From: Engraulis encrasicolus | Taxonomy: Eukaryota > Chordata > Actinopteri > Clupeiformes > Engraulidae | Length of the DNA stretch: 64,000 nt | Direction: 5' to 3' | NCBI RefSeq assembly: GCF_034702125.1 | Contig: NC_085874.1 | Location: 1 to 64,000, forward strand | Shown here: positions 1-11,406 of the stretch, piece by piece | Layout: each line of letters starts with the position of its first letter | Position numbering within the stretch: position 1 is the first letter of the stretch | Notes under the pieces: model-generated | The model's input: only the letters and a program-made list of their open reading frames with translations | Told to the model about the DNA's origin: nothing | Database searches by the model: none | Program-made: the position numbers and the translations under genes

Positions 1-1204
1 AAACAAAACACCAAAACAAAATAAAATAACCCAAGACAAAACAAAACAACCCAAAACAACCCAAAATAACCCAAAATAACCCAAAACAAAATAACCCAAC
101 CCAACATAACCCAAAATAACCCAACCCAAAATAACCCAACCCAAAATAACTCAAATTTTGGGTTGGGTTGGGTTATTTTTGAGTTGGGTTATTTTGATTT
201 GGTTTATTTTGTTTTGGGTTATTTTGTTTTGTTTTGGGTTATTTGGGGTTATTTGGGGTTATTTTGTTTTTTTGTTTTGTTTTGGGTTATTTTGTTTTGT
301 TTTGGGTTGTTTTGTTTTGTTCTGCCCTGCCCTGCCAGGTTCTATCAGTAATGATGCTGTTCAAGTCTAGCATCACAAAACAAAATAACACGACCCAAAC
401 TAACACGAAATAACCCCAAATAACCCAACCCAAAATAACCCAACCCAAAATAACCCAACCAAAGCGAAAATTTCGGTTATTTTGTGTTGGGTTGTTTTGT
501 TTTGGGTTACTTTGGGTTTTGGATGCTTTTGGGTTGGGTTATTTTGTTTTGGGTCATATAAACTAACCCAAAATAACCCCAAATAACCCAAATCAAAATA
601 ACACAACCCAAAATAACCCAGTTACACAAAATAACCCAACACAAAATAACCCAACCCAACCCAAAATATGGGTTATTTTGTGTTTGGTTGTTTTGTTTTG
701 TTTTGTTTTGTTTTGTTTTGGGTTATTTGGGGTTATATAAAATAACCCCAAATAACCCAAAATAACCCAAAACAAAATAACCCAACCCAAAATAACACAA
801 CACAAAATAACCCAACCCAAAATAACCCAACACAAAATAACCCATATTTTGGGTTGGGTTGGGTTATTTTGTGTTGGGTTATTTTGTTTTGGGTTATTTT
901 GGGTTGGGTTATTTTGTGTTGGGTTTTTTGGGGTTATTTTGGGTTAGTTTGGGTTGGATTATTTTGTTTTGGGTTATTTTGGGCTGTTTTGTTTTGTTTT
1001 GGGTTATTTTGGGTTATTTTGTGTTGGGTTATTTTGGGTTGGGTTATTTTGTTTTGGGTTATTTTGTCTTGGGTTATTTTGGGTTGTTTTGTTTTGTTTT
1101 GTTTTGTTTTGTTTTGTTTTGTTTTGTTTTGTTTTGTTTTGCTCTGCTCTGCTCTGCTCTGCTCTGCCCTGCCCTGCCCTGCCCTGCCCTGCCCTGCCCT
1201 GCCA
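1..1204. repeat. Pentanucleotide array, block 1
   Basis: Built almost entirely from five-base words: GGTTA, TTTTG and GGTTG on one strand and their complements on the other. The first ~155 bases read as CAAAATAACC and then flip to GGTTATTTTG, and the strand flips again several times (about 375-470, 560-670, 745-845), so many hairpins are possible. From 1,080 the words change stepwise from TTTTG to CTCTG to CCCTG before unique sequence begins at CCAGGTTCTATCAG. A short copy of that boundary also sits at 333-375. The hydrophobic ORFs here (FVLGYF-type) only reflect the repeat. Confidence 0.93.
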
Positions 1205-1510
1205 GGTTCTATCAGTAATGATGCTGTTCAAGTTTAGCATCACGTCCATCTTGTACTCCCCAAACACTTTGGCACGCTGGGGTTTGATGATGAGGTTTAC
1301 TGCTGCCATACCAAGTACTATAACAAAAGCTTCTTTGGCTGATGGAGAGGTACCAGGATCTGGAAATCCTGATATGTACTCAATGATATCTGACTTGGCT
1401 CCTGAATGCAGCTTACCTTGATTTTGGTAATATAGACCACTTTCAAACAAATGGGTCATTTCACGTGAAATCAGACACTTTGGGACCCGACCGACCCGGA
1501 TTTCAATCAT
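1205..1510 (-). pseudogene. Coding-like module, copy 1 of 5
   Basis: An ATG at 1,510 opens about 100 codons that are not repeat-like and contain the segments SGLYYQNQGKLHSGAKSD, AKEAFVIVLG and QRAKVFGEYK. The frame then runs without a stop into the CCCTG/TTTTG array, where it becomes meaningless. An acceptor-like ctactaaacag precedes the ATG on this strand, so it may be an exon captured from a host or transposon gene. The last ~13 codons alone are repeated at several other array boundaries (for example 337-375 and 3,285-3,320). I do not recognise the protein. All five copies are nearly identical because the whole 5.4-kb unit was duplicated recently, so conservation here does not prove function. 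Confidence 0.45.
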
Positions 1511-1578
1511 ACTTGGTGTGCCTGTTTAGTAGGAAGGTAGTTCCCCAGAATGGCATTGGTTTGAATCTGACACGGATA

Positions 1579-1903
1579 TTAAGTTTCTGTTCCAAAAGAA
1601 CAAGAATCAGAGTGGCGCACATGGTAGGACACTGGAATGCCATGCCGGGGACCGGGGTTCGATTCCCAGTCTCGGCAATCTGCCGACCCTTCGCCATCAC
1701 TCTCTGCCAAATCGCTACCTTCAAAATCCTGTCAAACAACAAAGGCAATAACCCAAGCAAAGAATAAGTTACAAACAATTCAAATCTGAAACAAATGTCA
1801 CTGTATTTATGCATTTTGAAACCATTTTTTATAATAAAATATATATTTTAAGATTATACAAAATTTGAAAATTAAAAAAAGCAAAAGAGAAAAAAAATAA
1901 GGT
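1579..1903 (+). mobile_element. tRNA-derived SINE, copy 1
   Basis: It has an RNA polymerase III type internal promoter: an A box TGGCGCACATGG at 1,613-1,624 and a B box GGTTCGATTCC at 1,656-1,666. A non-tRNA body follows, and the tail is AT-rich and ends in an A-rich stretch. The flanks do not form a tRNA acceptor stem, so this is a SINE and not a tRNA gene. It forms a tandem dimer with the next copy. Confidence 0.7.
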
Positions 1904-2228
1904 TTAAGTTTCTATTTCAAAAGAACAAGAGTCAGAGTGGCGCATATGGTAGGACACTGGAATGCCATGCCGGGGACCGCGGTTCAATTCCCAGGCTCGG
2001 CAATCTGCCGACCCTTCGCCATCACTCTCTGTCAAATCGCTACCTTCAAATCCTGTCAAACAAAGGCAATAACCCAAGCAAAGAATAAATTGCAAACACA
2101 ATTCAAATTTGATGCAAATGTCACCATATTTATGCATTTTGAAACCATTTTTTTATAATAAAATATATATTTTAAAATTATACAAAATTTGAAAATTAAA
2201 TAAAGGAAAAGAGAAAAGAAGATAAGAT
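1904..2228 (+). mobile_element. tRNA-derived SINE, copy 2 (tandem)
   Basis: Second member of the dimer, 325 bp downstream in the same orientation. The A box is TGGCGCATATGG and the B box has one change (GGTTCAATTCC). The A-rich tail runs directly into the TTAA of the following MITE. Confidence 0.68.
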
Positions 2229-2232
2229 TTAA

Positions 2233-2809
2233 CCCTATCCAGGCGGGGCTTTTTTGGCATTCCTGGGACCGGGGGGGGGGCTCTTTTGACGAACCCCCAC
2301 CCCCCACCCCCCTCTCATAACTTAGGAACCGAATGGCGAATGACCACCAAACTTGGAGGGGATGATCTTCAGCCAAAGATCTACGAATGACATCAGTTTG
2401 GTGTCATTATTGGATATTATGACATCATTATGACGTAATTTCCTGATTTTATCGCCCAAAATGTCACCTTAACGTATTTTCCATCTAACTTGGGTAATGC
2501 ACATCAATATTGGTTATTATGTGCTTCAGACCACTTCAGATGTTCAGATGGGTGTCTGATGCTAATGAAAATGTAAAAAAAATATGAAAACAGATGATGA
2601 TGAGACTTAGATCAGTGATTTTTGGTCAGGCGTACCTGTCAAAAAAACGTTGCCATGGCAACAACAAAAATGATAAACCTAATATTTTGGTATCACACTG
2701 TAGCCAACTTCATTTTAGGAAAAGTCACAAAGTTTCGTAGTCATAACTTTAGTCATTCAGGAGTTATACGACATCAAAGTTGGTGCGGGCACTTTTACCC
2801 CCCCCCCCG
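2233..2809. mobile_element. TTAA-flanked MITE, right end lost (copy 1)
   Basis: It starts after TTAA with CCCTATCCAGGCGGGGC and shares the full internal sequence of the complete copy at 4,029-4,609. The right terminal inverted repeat is missing: a poly-C run leads directly into GGGTTATTTAC of the next pentamer array. Terminal sequence and TTAA target fit a piggyBac-type non-autonomous element. Confidence 0.7.
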
Positions 2810-4024
2810 GGTTATTTACAAAACAACCCAAAACAAAACAAAATATCTCAAAACAAAACAAAATAAAATAACCCAACACAAAATAACCCAAATTTTAAAC
2901 AAAACAAAACAACCCAAAACAAAACAACAAAACAAAACAAACCAAAATAACCCAAGACAAAACAAAACAACCCAAAACAAAACAAAATAACCCAAAACAA
3001 AACAAAAAACAAAATAACCCAAAATAACCCAAAACAAAATAACCCAAACCAACATAACCCAAAATAACCCAACCCAAAATAACCCAACCCAAAATAACTC
3101 AAATTTTGGGTTGGGTTGGGTTATTTTTGAGTTGGGTTATTTTGATTTGGTTTATTTTGTTTTGGGTTATTTCGTTTTGTTTTGGGTTATTTGGGGTTAT
3201 TTTGGGTTATTTTGTTTTTTGTTTTGTTTTGGGTTATTTTGTTTTGTTTTGGGTTGTTTTGTTTTGTTCTGCCCTGCCCTGCCAGGTTCTATCAGTAATG
3301 ATGCTGTTCAAGTCTAGCATCACAAAACAAAATAACACAACCCAAACTAACACAAAATAACCCCAAATAACCCAACCCAAAATAACCCAACCCAACCGAA
3401 AATTTCGGTTATTTTGTGTTGGGTTGTTTTGTTGTGGGTTATTTTGAGTTTTGGATGCTTTTGGGTTTGGTTATTTTGTTTTGGGTCATATAAACTAACC
3501 CAAAATAACCCCAAATAACCCAAATCAAAATAACACAACCCAAAATAACCCAGCTACACAAAATAACCCAACACAAAATAACCCAACAACACCCAAAATA
3601 TGGGTTATTTTGTGTTTGGTCGTTTTGTTTTTGGTTATTTTGGGTTGGGTTATTTTGTTTTGGGTTATTTGGGGTTATATAAAATAACCCAAAATAACCC
3701 AAAATAACCCAAAACAAAATAACCCAACCCAAAATAACACAACAAAAAGTAACCCAACAAAAAATAACCCAACACAAAATAACCCAACACAAAATAACCC
3801 ATATTTTGGGTTGGGTTGGATTATTTTGTTTTGGGTTATTTTGGGCTGTTTTGTTTTGTTTTGGGTTATTTTGGTTTGGTTTGGTTTGGTTTGGTTTGGT
3901 TTGGTTTGGTTTGGTTTGGTTTGGTTTGGTTTGGTTTGGTTTGGTTTTGTTTTGTTTTGTTTTGTTTTGTTCTGTTTTGTTTTGTTTAAAATTAAAAAAA
4001 GGAAAAGAGAAAAGAAGATAAGAT
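2810..4024. repeat. Pentanucleotide array, block 2
   Basis: Same words as block 1, with several strand flips. It contains a short CCCTG/CCAGGTTCTATCAG boundary copy at about 3,268-3,323. Near 3,872-3,945 there is a pure TTTGG run of about 15 units that is much shorter in the equivalent place of the second 5.4-kb unit. It ends in an A/G-rich stretch like the SINE tail. Confidence 0.9.
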
Positions 4025-4028
4025 TTAA

Positions 4029-4609
4029 CCCTATCCAGACGGGGCTTTTTTGGCATTCCTGGGACCGGGGGGGGGCTCTTTTGACCCCCCCCCCCCCCCC
4101 CTCCCTCATAACTTAGGAACCGAATGGCGTATGACCACCAAACTTGGAGGGGATGATCTTCAGCCAAGGATCTACGAATGACATCAGTTTGGTGTCATTA
4201 TTGGATATTATGACATCATTATGACGTCATTTCCTGATTTTATTGCCCAAAATGTCACCTATTTTCCATCTAACTTGGGTAATGCACATCAATATTGGTT
4301 ATTATGTGCTTCAGACCATTTCAGATGTTCACATGGGTGTCTGATGCTAATGAAAATGTAAAAAAAATATGAAAACAGATGATGATGAGACTTAGATCAG
4401 TGATTTTTGGTCAGGCGTACCTGTCATAAAACCGTTGCCATGGCAACAACAAAAATGATAAAACTAATCTTTTGGTATCACACTGTAGCCAACTTCATTT
4501 TAGGAAAAGTCACAAAGTTCCTTAGTCATAACCTTAGTCATTCAGGAGTTATACGACATCAAAGTTGGTGCGGGCACTTTTAGCCCCCCCATCCCCCGTC
4601 TGGATAGGG
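4029..4609. mobile_element. piggyBac-type MITE, complete (copy 2)
   Basis: Flanked by TTAA at 4,025-4,028 and 4,610-4,613. The ends are perfect inverted repeats, CCCTATCCAGACGGGG at the left and CCCCGTCTGGATAGGG at the right. At 581 bp with no plausible ORF it is non-autonomous. TTAA targets and CCC/GGG ends are typical of piggyBac elements. The interior includes poly-G and poly-C runs just inside the ends and a TGACATCATTATGACGTCAT stretch. Confidence 0.85.
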
Positions 4610-4613
4610 TTAA

Positions 4614-5139
4614 GGGAGAAACAGACTAGCGAAGGTTTACAAATAAGGGTAAGACACTATACATTCAGCCTTGATTATATCAGTCTGTGTTAGTCACAAA
4701 AAGATATCCGTGGTGATGTTTGAAAGCTCTTTTCTGGCGCTACATATTACACAATCAGCTTGGAATACAACAACCCTCAGAATATGAATTATGATAAATT
4801 GAAAAATAAAAAATTGAATATCTAAAAAAAAGTCATATTTTAAAATGGCCGGTTTCTTGTCTAAACATAGCCTGTAAGGTCAGAAACAAAATCTGAAAAT
4901 GGGGTGTTTGGTTCTTTATTCATTTAAGAGATAATGGGACATAAAGGTTGAAATGAGTTGTAATGACGTAGTAATAGAGTAATGTCAGGGACAGGATTGG
5001 ACTGGCCATCTGGCATAACGGCCATTTTCCAGGTGGGCCCTGCACCTTCGTCGGTCCCTATTCAAGGTACTCAAAAACTACACAGCTTCTACCCATTGTC
5101 AATGGACACAGTGGAAGCTAGACCATTTTCAGCATTTTG
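4614..5139. other. Unit spacer, no gene seen
   Basis: AT-rich sequence present once per 5.4-kb unit (again at 10,026-10,547 and 19,306-19,827). A GC-richer tail (GGACTGGCCATCTGGCATAA, GGTGGGCCCTGCACC) looks like transposon-derived DNA. No credible ORF. Confidence 0.6.
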
Positions 5140-6598
5140 GGTTATTTTGGGTTATTATTTACAAAACAACCCAAAACAAAACAAAAAATCTCAAAACAAA
5201 ACAAAATAAAATAACCCAACACAAAATAACCCAAATTTTAAACAAAACAAAACAACAAAACAAAACAAACCAAAATAACCCAAAACAAAACAAAATAACC
5301 CAAAACAAAATAACCCAAAACAAAACTAAACAAAATAACCCGACACAAAATAATCCAAATTTTAAACAAAACAATACAACCCAAAACAAAACAACAAAAC
5401 AAAACAAACCAAAATAACCCAAGACAAAACAAAACAACCCAAAACAAAATAAAATAACCCAAAACAAAACAAAAAACAAAATAACCCAGAATAACCCAAA
5501 ATAACCCAAAACAAAATAACCCAACCCAACATAACCCAAAATAACCCAACCCAAAATAACTCAAATTTTGCGTTGGGTTGGGTTATTTTTGAGTTGGGTT
5601 ATTTTGATTTGGTTTATTTTGTTTTGGGTTATTTTGTTTTGTTTTGGGTTATTTGGGGTTATTTGGGGTTATTTGGGGTTATTTTGTTTTTTGTTTTGTT
5701 TTGGGTTATTTTGTTTTGTTTTGGGTTGTTTTGTTTTGTTCTGCCCTGCCCTGCCAGGTTCTATCAGTAATGATGCTGTTCAAGTCTAGCATCACAAAAC
5801 AAAATAACACGACCCAAACTAACACGAAATAACCCCAAATAACCCAACCCAAAATAACCCAACCAAAGCGAAAATTTCGGTTATTTTGTGTTGGGTTGTT
5901 TTGTTTTGGGTTACTTTGGGTTTTGGATGCTTTTGGGTTGGGTTATTTTGTTTTGGGTCATATAAACTAACCCAAAATAACCCCAAATAACCCAAATCAA
6001 AATAACACAACCCAAAATAACCCAGTTACACAAAATAACCCAACACAAAATAACCCAACCCAACCCAAAATATGGGTTATTTTGTGTTTGGTTGTTTTGT
6101 TTTGGGTTATTTTGTTTTGGGTTATTTGGGGTTATATAAAATAACCCAAAATAACCCAAAATAACCCAAAACAAAATAACCCAACCCAAAATAACACAAC
6201 ACAAAATAACCCAACCCAAAATAACCCAACACAAAAATAACCCATATTTTGGGTTGGGTTGGGTTATTTTGTGTTGGGTTATTTTGTTTTGGGTTATTTT
6301 GGGTTGGGTTATTTTGTGTTGGGTTTTTTGGGGTTATTTTGGGTTAGTTTGGGTTGGATTATTTTGTTTTGGGTTATTTTGGGCTGTTTTGTTTTGTTTT
6401 GGGTTATTTTGGGTTATTTTGTGTTGGGTTATTTTGGGTTGGGTTATTTTGTTTTGGGTTATTTTGTCTTGGGTTATTTTGGGTTGTTTTGTTTTGTTTT
6501 GTTTTGTTTTGTTTTGTTTTGTTTTGCTCTGCTCTGCTCTGCTCTGCTCTGCTCTGCCCTGCCCTGCCCTGCCCTGCCCTGCCCTGCCCTGCCCTGCC
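5140..6598. repeat. Pentanucleotide array, block 3
   Basis: From 5,568 on it matches block 1 with an offset of about 5,410 bp. It contains the same strand flips and a TTTTG to CTCTG to CCCTG gradient ending at 6,598, but with different word copy numbers (fewer TTTTG, more CTCTG/CCCTG). Confidence 0.92.
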
Positions 6599-6905
6599 AG
6601 GTTCTATCAGTAATGATGCTGTTCAAGTTTAGCATCACGTCCATCTTGTACTCCCCAAACACTTTGGCACGCTGGGGTTTGATGATGAGGTTTACTGCTG
6701 CCATACCAAGTACTATAACAAAAGCTTCTTTGGCTGATGGAGAGGTACCAGGATCTGGAAATCCTGATATGTACTCAATGATATCTGACTTGGCTCCTGA
6801 ATGCAGCTTACCTTGATTTTGGTAATATAGACCACTTTCAAACAAATGGGTCATTTCACGTGAAATCAGACACTTTGGGACCCGACCGACCCGGATTTCA
6901 ATCAT
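6599..6905 (-). pseudogene. Coding-like module, copy 2 of 5
   Basis: Near-identical to the module at 1,205-1,510, with ATG at 6,905 and the same ~100 non-repetitive codons before the frame enters the CCCTG array. Part of the second 5.4-kb unit. Confidence 0.42.
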
Positions 6906-6978
6906 ACTTGGTGTGCCTGTTTAGTAGGAAGGTAGTTCCCCAGAATGGCATTGGTTTGAATCTGACACGGATATTAAG

Positions 6979-7300
6979 TTTCTGTTCCAAAAGAACAAGA
7001 ATCAGAGTGGCGCACATGGTAGGACACTGGAATGCCATGCCGGGGACCGGGGTTCGATTCCCAGTCTCGGCAATCTGCCGACCCTTCGCCATCACTCTCT
7101 GCCAAATCGCTACCTTCAAAATCCTGTCAAACAAAGGCAATAACCCAAGCAAAGAATAAGTTACAAACAATTCAAATCTGAAACAAATGTCACTGTATTT
7201 ATGCATTTTGAAACCATTTTTTATAATAAAATATATATTTTAAGATTATACAAAATTTGAAAATTAAAAAAAGCAAAAGAGAAAAAAAATAAGGTTTAAG
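6979..7300 (+). mobile_element. tRNA-derived SINE, copy 3
   Basis: Same A box and B box (GGTTCGATTCC) as the copy at 1,579, and the same A-rich tail. First member of the dimer in unit 2. Confidence 0.68.
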
Positions 7301-7621
7301 TTTCTATTTCAAAAGAACAAGAGTCAGAGTGGCGCATATGGTAGGACACTGGAATGCCATGCCGGGGACCGCGGTTCAATTCCCAGGCTCGGCAATCTGC
7401 CGACCCTTCGCCATCACTCTCTGTCAAATCGCTACCTTCAAATCCTGTCAAACAAAGGCAATAACCCAAGCAAAGAATAAATTGCAAACACAATTCAAAT
7501 TTGATGCAAATGTCACCATATTTATGCATTTTGAAACCATTTTTTTTATAATAAAATATATATTTTAAAATTATACAAAATTTGAAAATTAAATAAAGGA
7601 AAAGAGAAAAGAAGATAAGAT
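7301..7621 (+). mobile_element. tRNA-derived SINE, copy 4 (tandem)
   Basis: Second dimer member in unit 2, about 322 bp downstream of the first, with the GGTTCAATTCC B-box variant. Its tail abuts the TTAA of the next MITE. Confidence 0.66.
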
Positions 7622-7625
7622 TTAA

Positions 7626-8216
7626 CCCTATCCAGGCGGGGCTTTTTTGGCATTCCTGGGACCGGGGGGGGGCTCTTTTGACGAACCCCCACCCCCCACC
7701 CCCCTCTCATAACTTAGGAACCGAATGGCGAATGACCACCAAACTTGGAGGGGATGATCTTCAGCCAAAGATCTACGAATGACATCAGTTTGGTGTCATT
7801 ATTGGATATTATGACATCATTATGACGTAATTTCCTGATTTTATCGCCCAAAATGTCACCTTAACGTATTTTCCATCTAACTTGGGTAATGCACATCAAT
7901 ATTGGTTATTATGTGCTTCAGACCACTTCAGATGTTCAGATGGGTGTCTGATGCTAATGAAAATGTAAAAAAAATATGAAAACAGATGATGATGAGACTT
8001 AGATCAGTGATTTTTGGTCAGGCGTACCTGTCAGAAAACCGTTGCCATGGCAACAACAAAAATGATAAACCTAATCTTTTGGTATCACACTGTAGCCAAC
8101 TTCATTTTAGGAAAAGTCACAAAGTTTCGTAGTCATAACTTTAGTCATTCAGGAGTTATACGACATCAAAGTTGGTGCGGGCACTTTTACACCCCCCACC
8201 CACCCCCCCCCCNCCG
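7626..8216. mobile_element. TTAA-flanked MITE, right end lost (copy 3)
   Basis: It starts after TTAA at 7,622-7,625 and has the same right-end truncation into GGGTTATTTAC as copy 1. The poly-C junction contains the only ambiguous base in the window (N at 8,213), showing this homopolymer was hard to sequence or assemble. Confidence 0.7.
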
Positions 8217-9405
8217 GGTTATTTACAAAACAACCCAAAACAAAACAAAATATCTCAAAACAAAACAAAATAAAATAACCCAACACAAAATAACCCAAAT
8301 TTTAAACAAAACAAAACAACCCAAAACAAAACAACAAAACAAAACAAACCAAAATAACCCAAGACAAAACAAAACAACCCAAAACAAAACAAAATAACCC
8401 AAAACAAAACAAAAAACAAAATAACCCAAAATAACCCAAAATAACCCAAAACAAAATAACCCAACCCAACATAACCCAAAATAACCCAACCCAAAATAAC
8501 CCAACCCAAAATAACTCAAATTTTGGGTTGGGTTGGGTTATTTTTGAGTTGGGTTATTTTGATTTGGTTTATTTTGTTTTGGGTTATTTCGTTTTGTTTT
8601 GGGTTATTTGGGGTTATTTTGTTTTTTGTTTTGTTTTGGGTTGTTTTGTTTTGTTTTGGGTTGTTTTGTTTTGTTCTGCCCTGCCCTGCCAGGTTCTATC
8701 AGTAATGATGCTGTTCAAGTCTAGCATCACAAAACAAAATAACACAACCCAAACTAACACAAAATAACCCCAAATAACCCAACCCAAAATAACCCAACCC
8801 AACCGAAAATTTCGGTTATTTTGTGTTGGGTTGTTTTGTTGTGGGTTATTTTGAGTTTTGGATGCTTTTGGGTTTGGTTATTTTGTTTTGGGTCATATAA
8901 ACTAACCCAAAATAACCCCAAATAACCCAAATCAAAATAACACAACCCAAAATAACCCAGCTACACAAAATAACCCAACACAAAATAACCCAACAACACC
9001 CAAAATATGGGTTATTTTGTGTTTGGTCGTTTTGTTTTTGGTTATTTTGGGTTGGGTTATTTTGTTTTGGGTTATTTGGGGTTATATAAAATAACCCAAA
9101 ATAACCCAAAATAACCCAAAACAAAATAACCCAACCCAAAATAACACAACAAAAAGTAACCCAACAAAAAATAACCCAACACAAAATAACCCAACACAAA
9201 ATAACCCATATTTTGGGTTGGGTTGGATTATTTTGTTTTGGGTTATTTTGGGCTGTTTTGTTTTGTTTTGGGTTATTTTGGGCTGTTTTGTTTTGTTTTG
9301 TTTTGTTTTGTTTTGTTTTGTTTTGTTTTGGTTTGGTTTGGTTTGGTTTGGTTTGGTTTTGTTTTGTTTTGTTTTGTTTTGTTTTGTTCTGTTTTGTTTT
9401 GTTTA
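8217..9405. repeat. Pentanucleotide array, block 4
   Basis: Equivalent of block 2 in the second unit, offset about 5,417 bp. The TTTGG run is reduced to a few units near 9,328-9,355, surrounded by TTTTG words. Confidence 0.9.
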
Positions 9406-9446
9406 AAATTAAAAAAAAGGAAAAGAGAAAAGAAGATAAGATTTAA

Positions 9447-10021
9447 CCCTATCCAGACGGGGCTTTTTTGGCATTCCTGGGACCGGGGGGGTGGGCTCTT
9501 TTGACCCCCCCCCCCCCTCATAACTTAGGAACCGAATGGCGTATGACCACCAAACTTGGAGGGGATGATCTTCAGCCAAGGATCTACGAATGACATCAGT
9601 TTGGTGTCATTATTGGATATTATGACATCATTATGACGTCATTTCCTGATTTTATTGCCCAAAATGTCACCTATTTTCCATCTAACTTGGGTAATGCACA
9701 TCAATATTGGTTATTATGTGCTTCAGACCATTTCAGATGTTCACATGGGTGTCTGATGCTAATGAAAATGTAAAAAAAATATGAAAACAGATGATGATGA
9801 GACTTAGATCAGTGATTTTTGGTCAGGCGTACCTGTCATAAAACCGTTGCCATGGCAACAACAAAAATGATAAAACTAATCTTTTGGTATCACACTGTAG
9901 CCAACTTCATTTTAGGAAAAGTCACAAAGTTCCTTAGTCATAACCTTAGTCATTCAGGAGTTATACGACATCAAAGTTGGTGCGGGCACTTTTAGCCCCC
10001 CCATCCCCCGTCTGGATAGGG
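9447..10021. mobile_element. piggyBac-type MITE, complete (copy 4)
   Basis: TTAA at 9,443-9,446 and 10,022-10,025, with the same 16-bp inverted ends as the copy at 4,029. 575 bp; the difference lies mainly in poly-G/poly-C length. Confidence 0.85.
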
Positions 10022-10025
10022 TTAA

Positions 10026-10547
10026 GGGAGAAACAGACTAGCGAAGGTTTACAAATAAGGGTAAGACACTATACATTCAGCCTTGATTATATCAGTCTGT
10101 GTTAGTCACAAAAAGATATCCGTGGTGATGTTTGAAAGCTCTTTTCTGGCGCTACATATTACACAATCAGCTTGGAATACAACAACCCTCATAATATGAA
10201 TTATGATAAATTGAAAAATAAAAAATTGAATATCTAAAAAAAAGTCATATTTTAAAATGGCCGTTTTCTTGTCTAAACATAGCCTGTAAGGTCAGAAACA
10301 AAATCTGAAAATGGGGTGTTTGGTTCTTTATTCATTTAAGATATAATGGGACATAAAGGTTGAAATGAGTTGTAATGAAGTAGTAATAGAGTAATGTCAG
10401 GGACAGGATTGGACTGGCCATCTGGCATAACGGCCATTTTCCAGGTGGGCCCTGCACCTTCGTCGGTCCCTATTCAAGGTACTCAAAAACTACACAGCTT
10501 CTACCCATTGTCAATGGACACAGTGGAAGCTAGACCATTTTCAGCAT
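10026..10547. other. Unit spacer, copy 2, no gene seen
   Basis: Near-identical to 4,614-5,139. Nothing coding. Confidence 0.6.
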
Positions 10548-11398
10548 TTTGGGTTATTTTGGGTTATTATTTACAAAACAACCCAAAACAAAACAAAATA
10601 TCTCAAAACAAAAAATAAATAAAATAACCCAACACAAAATAACCCAAATTTTACACAAAACAAAACAACAAAACAAAACAAACCAAAATAACCCAAAACA
10701 AAACAAAATAACCCAAAACAAAATAACCCAAAACAAAACTAAACAAAATAACCCGACACAAAATAATCCAAATTTTAAACAAAACAATACAACCCAAAAC
10801 AAAACAACAAAACAAAACAAACCAAAATAACCCAAGACAAAACAAAACAACCCAAAACAAAATAAAATAACCCAAAACAAAACAAAAAACAAAATAACCC
10901 ACAATAACCCAAAATAACCCAAAACAAAATAACCCAACCCAACATAACCCAAAATAACCCAACCCAAAATAACCCAACCCAAAATAACTCAAATTTTGCG
11001 TTGGGTTGGGTTATTTTTGAGTTGGGTTATTTTGATTTGGTTTATTTTGTTTTGGGTTATTTTGTTTTGTTTTGGGTTATTTGGGGTTATTTGGGGTTAT
11101 TTGGGGTTATTTTGTTTTTTGTTTTGTTTTGGGTTATTTTGTTTTGTTTTGGGTTGTTTTGTTTTGTTCTGCCCTGCCCTGCCAGGTTCTATCAGTAATG
11201 ATGCTGTTCAAGTCTAGCATCACAAAACAAAATAACACGACCCAAACTAACACGAAATAACCCCAAATAACCCAACCCAAAATAACCCAACCAAAGCGAA
11301 AATTTCGGTTATTTTGTGTTGGGTTGTTTTGTTTTGGGTTACTTTGGGTTTTGGATGCTTTTGGGTTGGGTTATTTTGTTTTGGGTCATATAAACTAA
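10548..11398. repeat. Pentanucleotide array, block 5 (left part)
   Basis: Third-unit array, interrupted by a hAT element within the word CCCAAAAT. It resumes at 13,189. Confidence 0.9.
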
Positions 11399-11406
11399 CC
11401 CAAAAT

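Noticed and set aside
1..1204. Telomere-like repeat (AACCC words)
   Set aside because: Vertebrate telomeres are TTAGGG/CCCTAA. This array is GGTTATTTTG with strand flips and lies internally.
158..1237. Hydrophobic FVLGYF-type ORFs in the pentamer arrays
   Set aside because: Direct translation of GGTTATTTTG words in several overlapping frames. No signal peptide logic or non-repeat sequence.
1613..1680. tRNA gene with A and B boxes
   Set aside because: No acceptor stem or anticodon arm can be formed, and the same body with an A-rich tail recurs eight times, as expected of a SINE.
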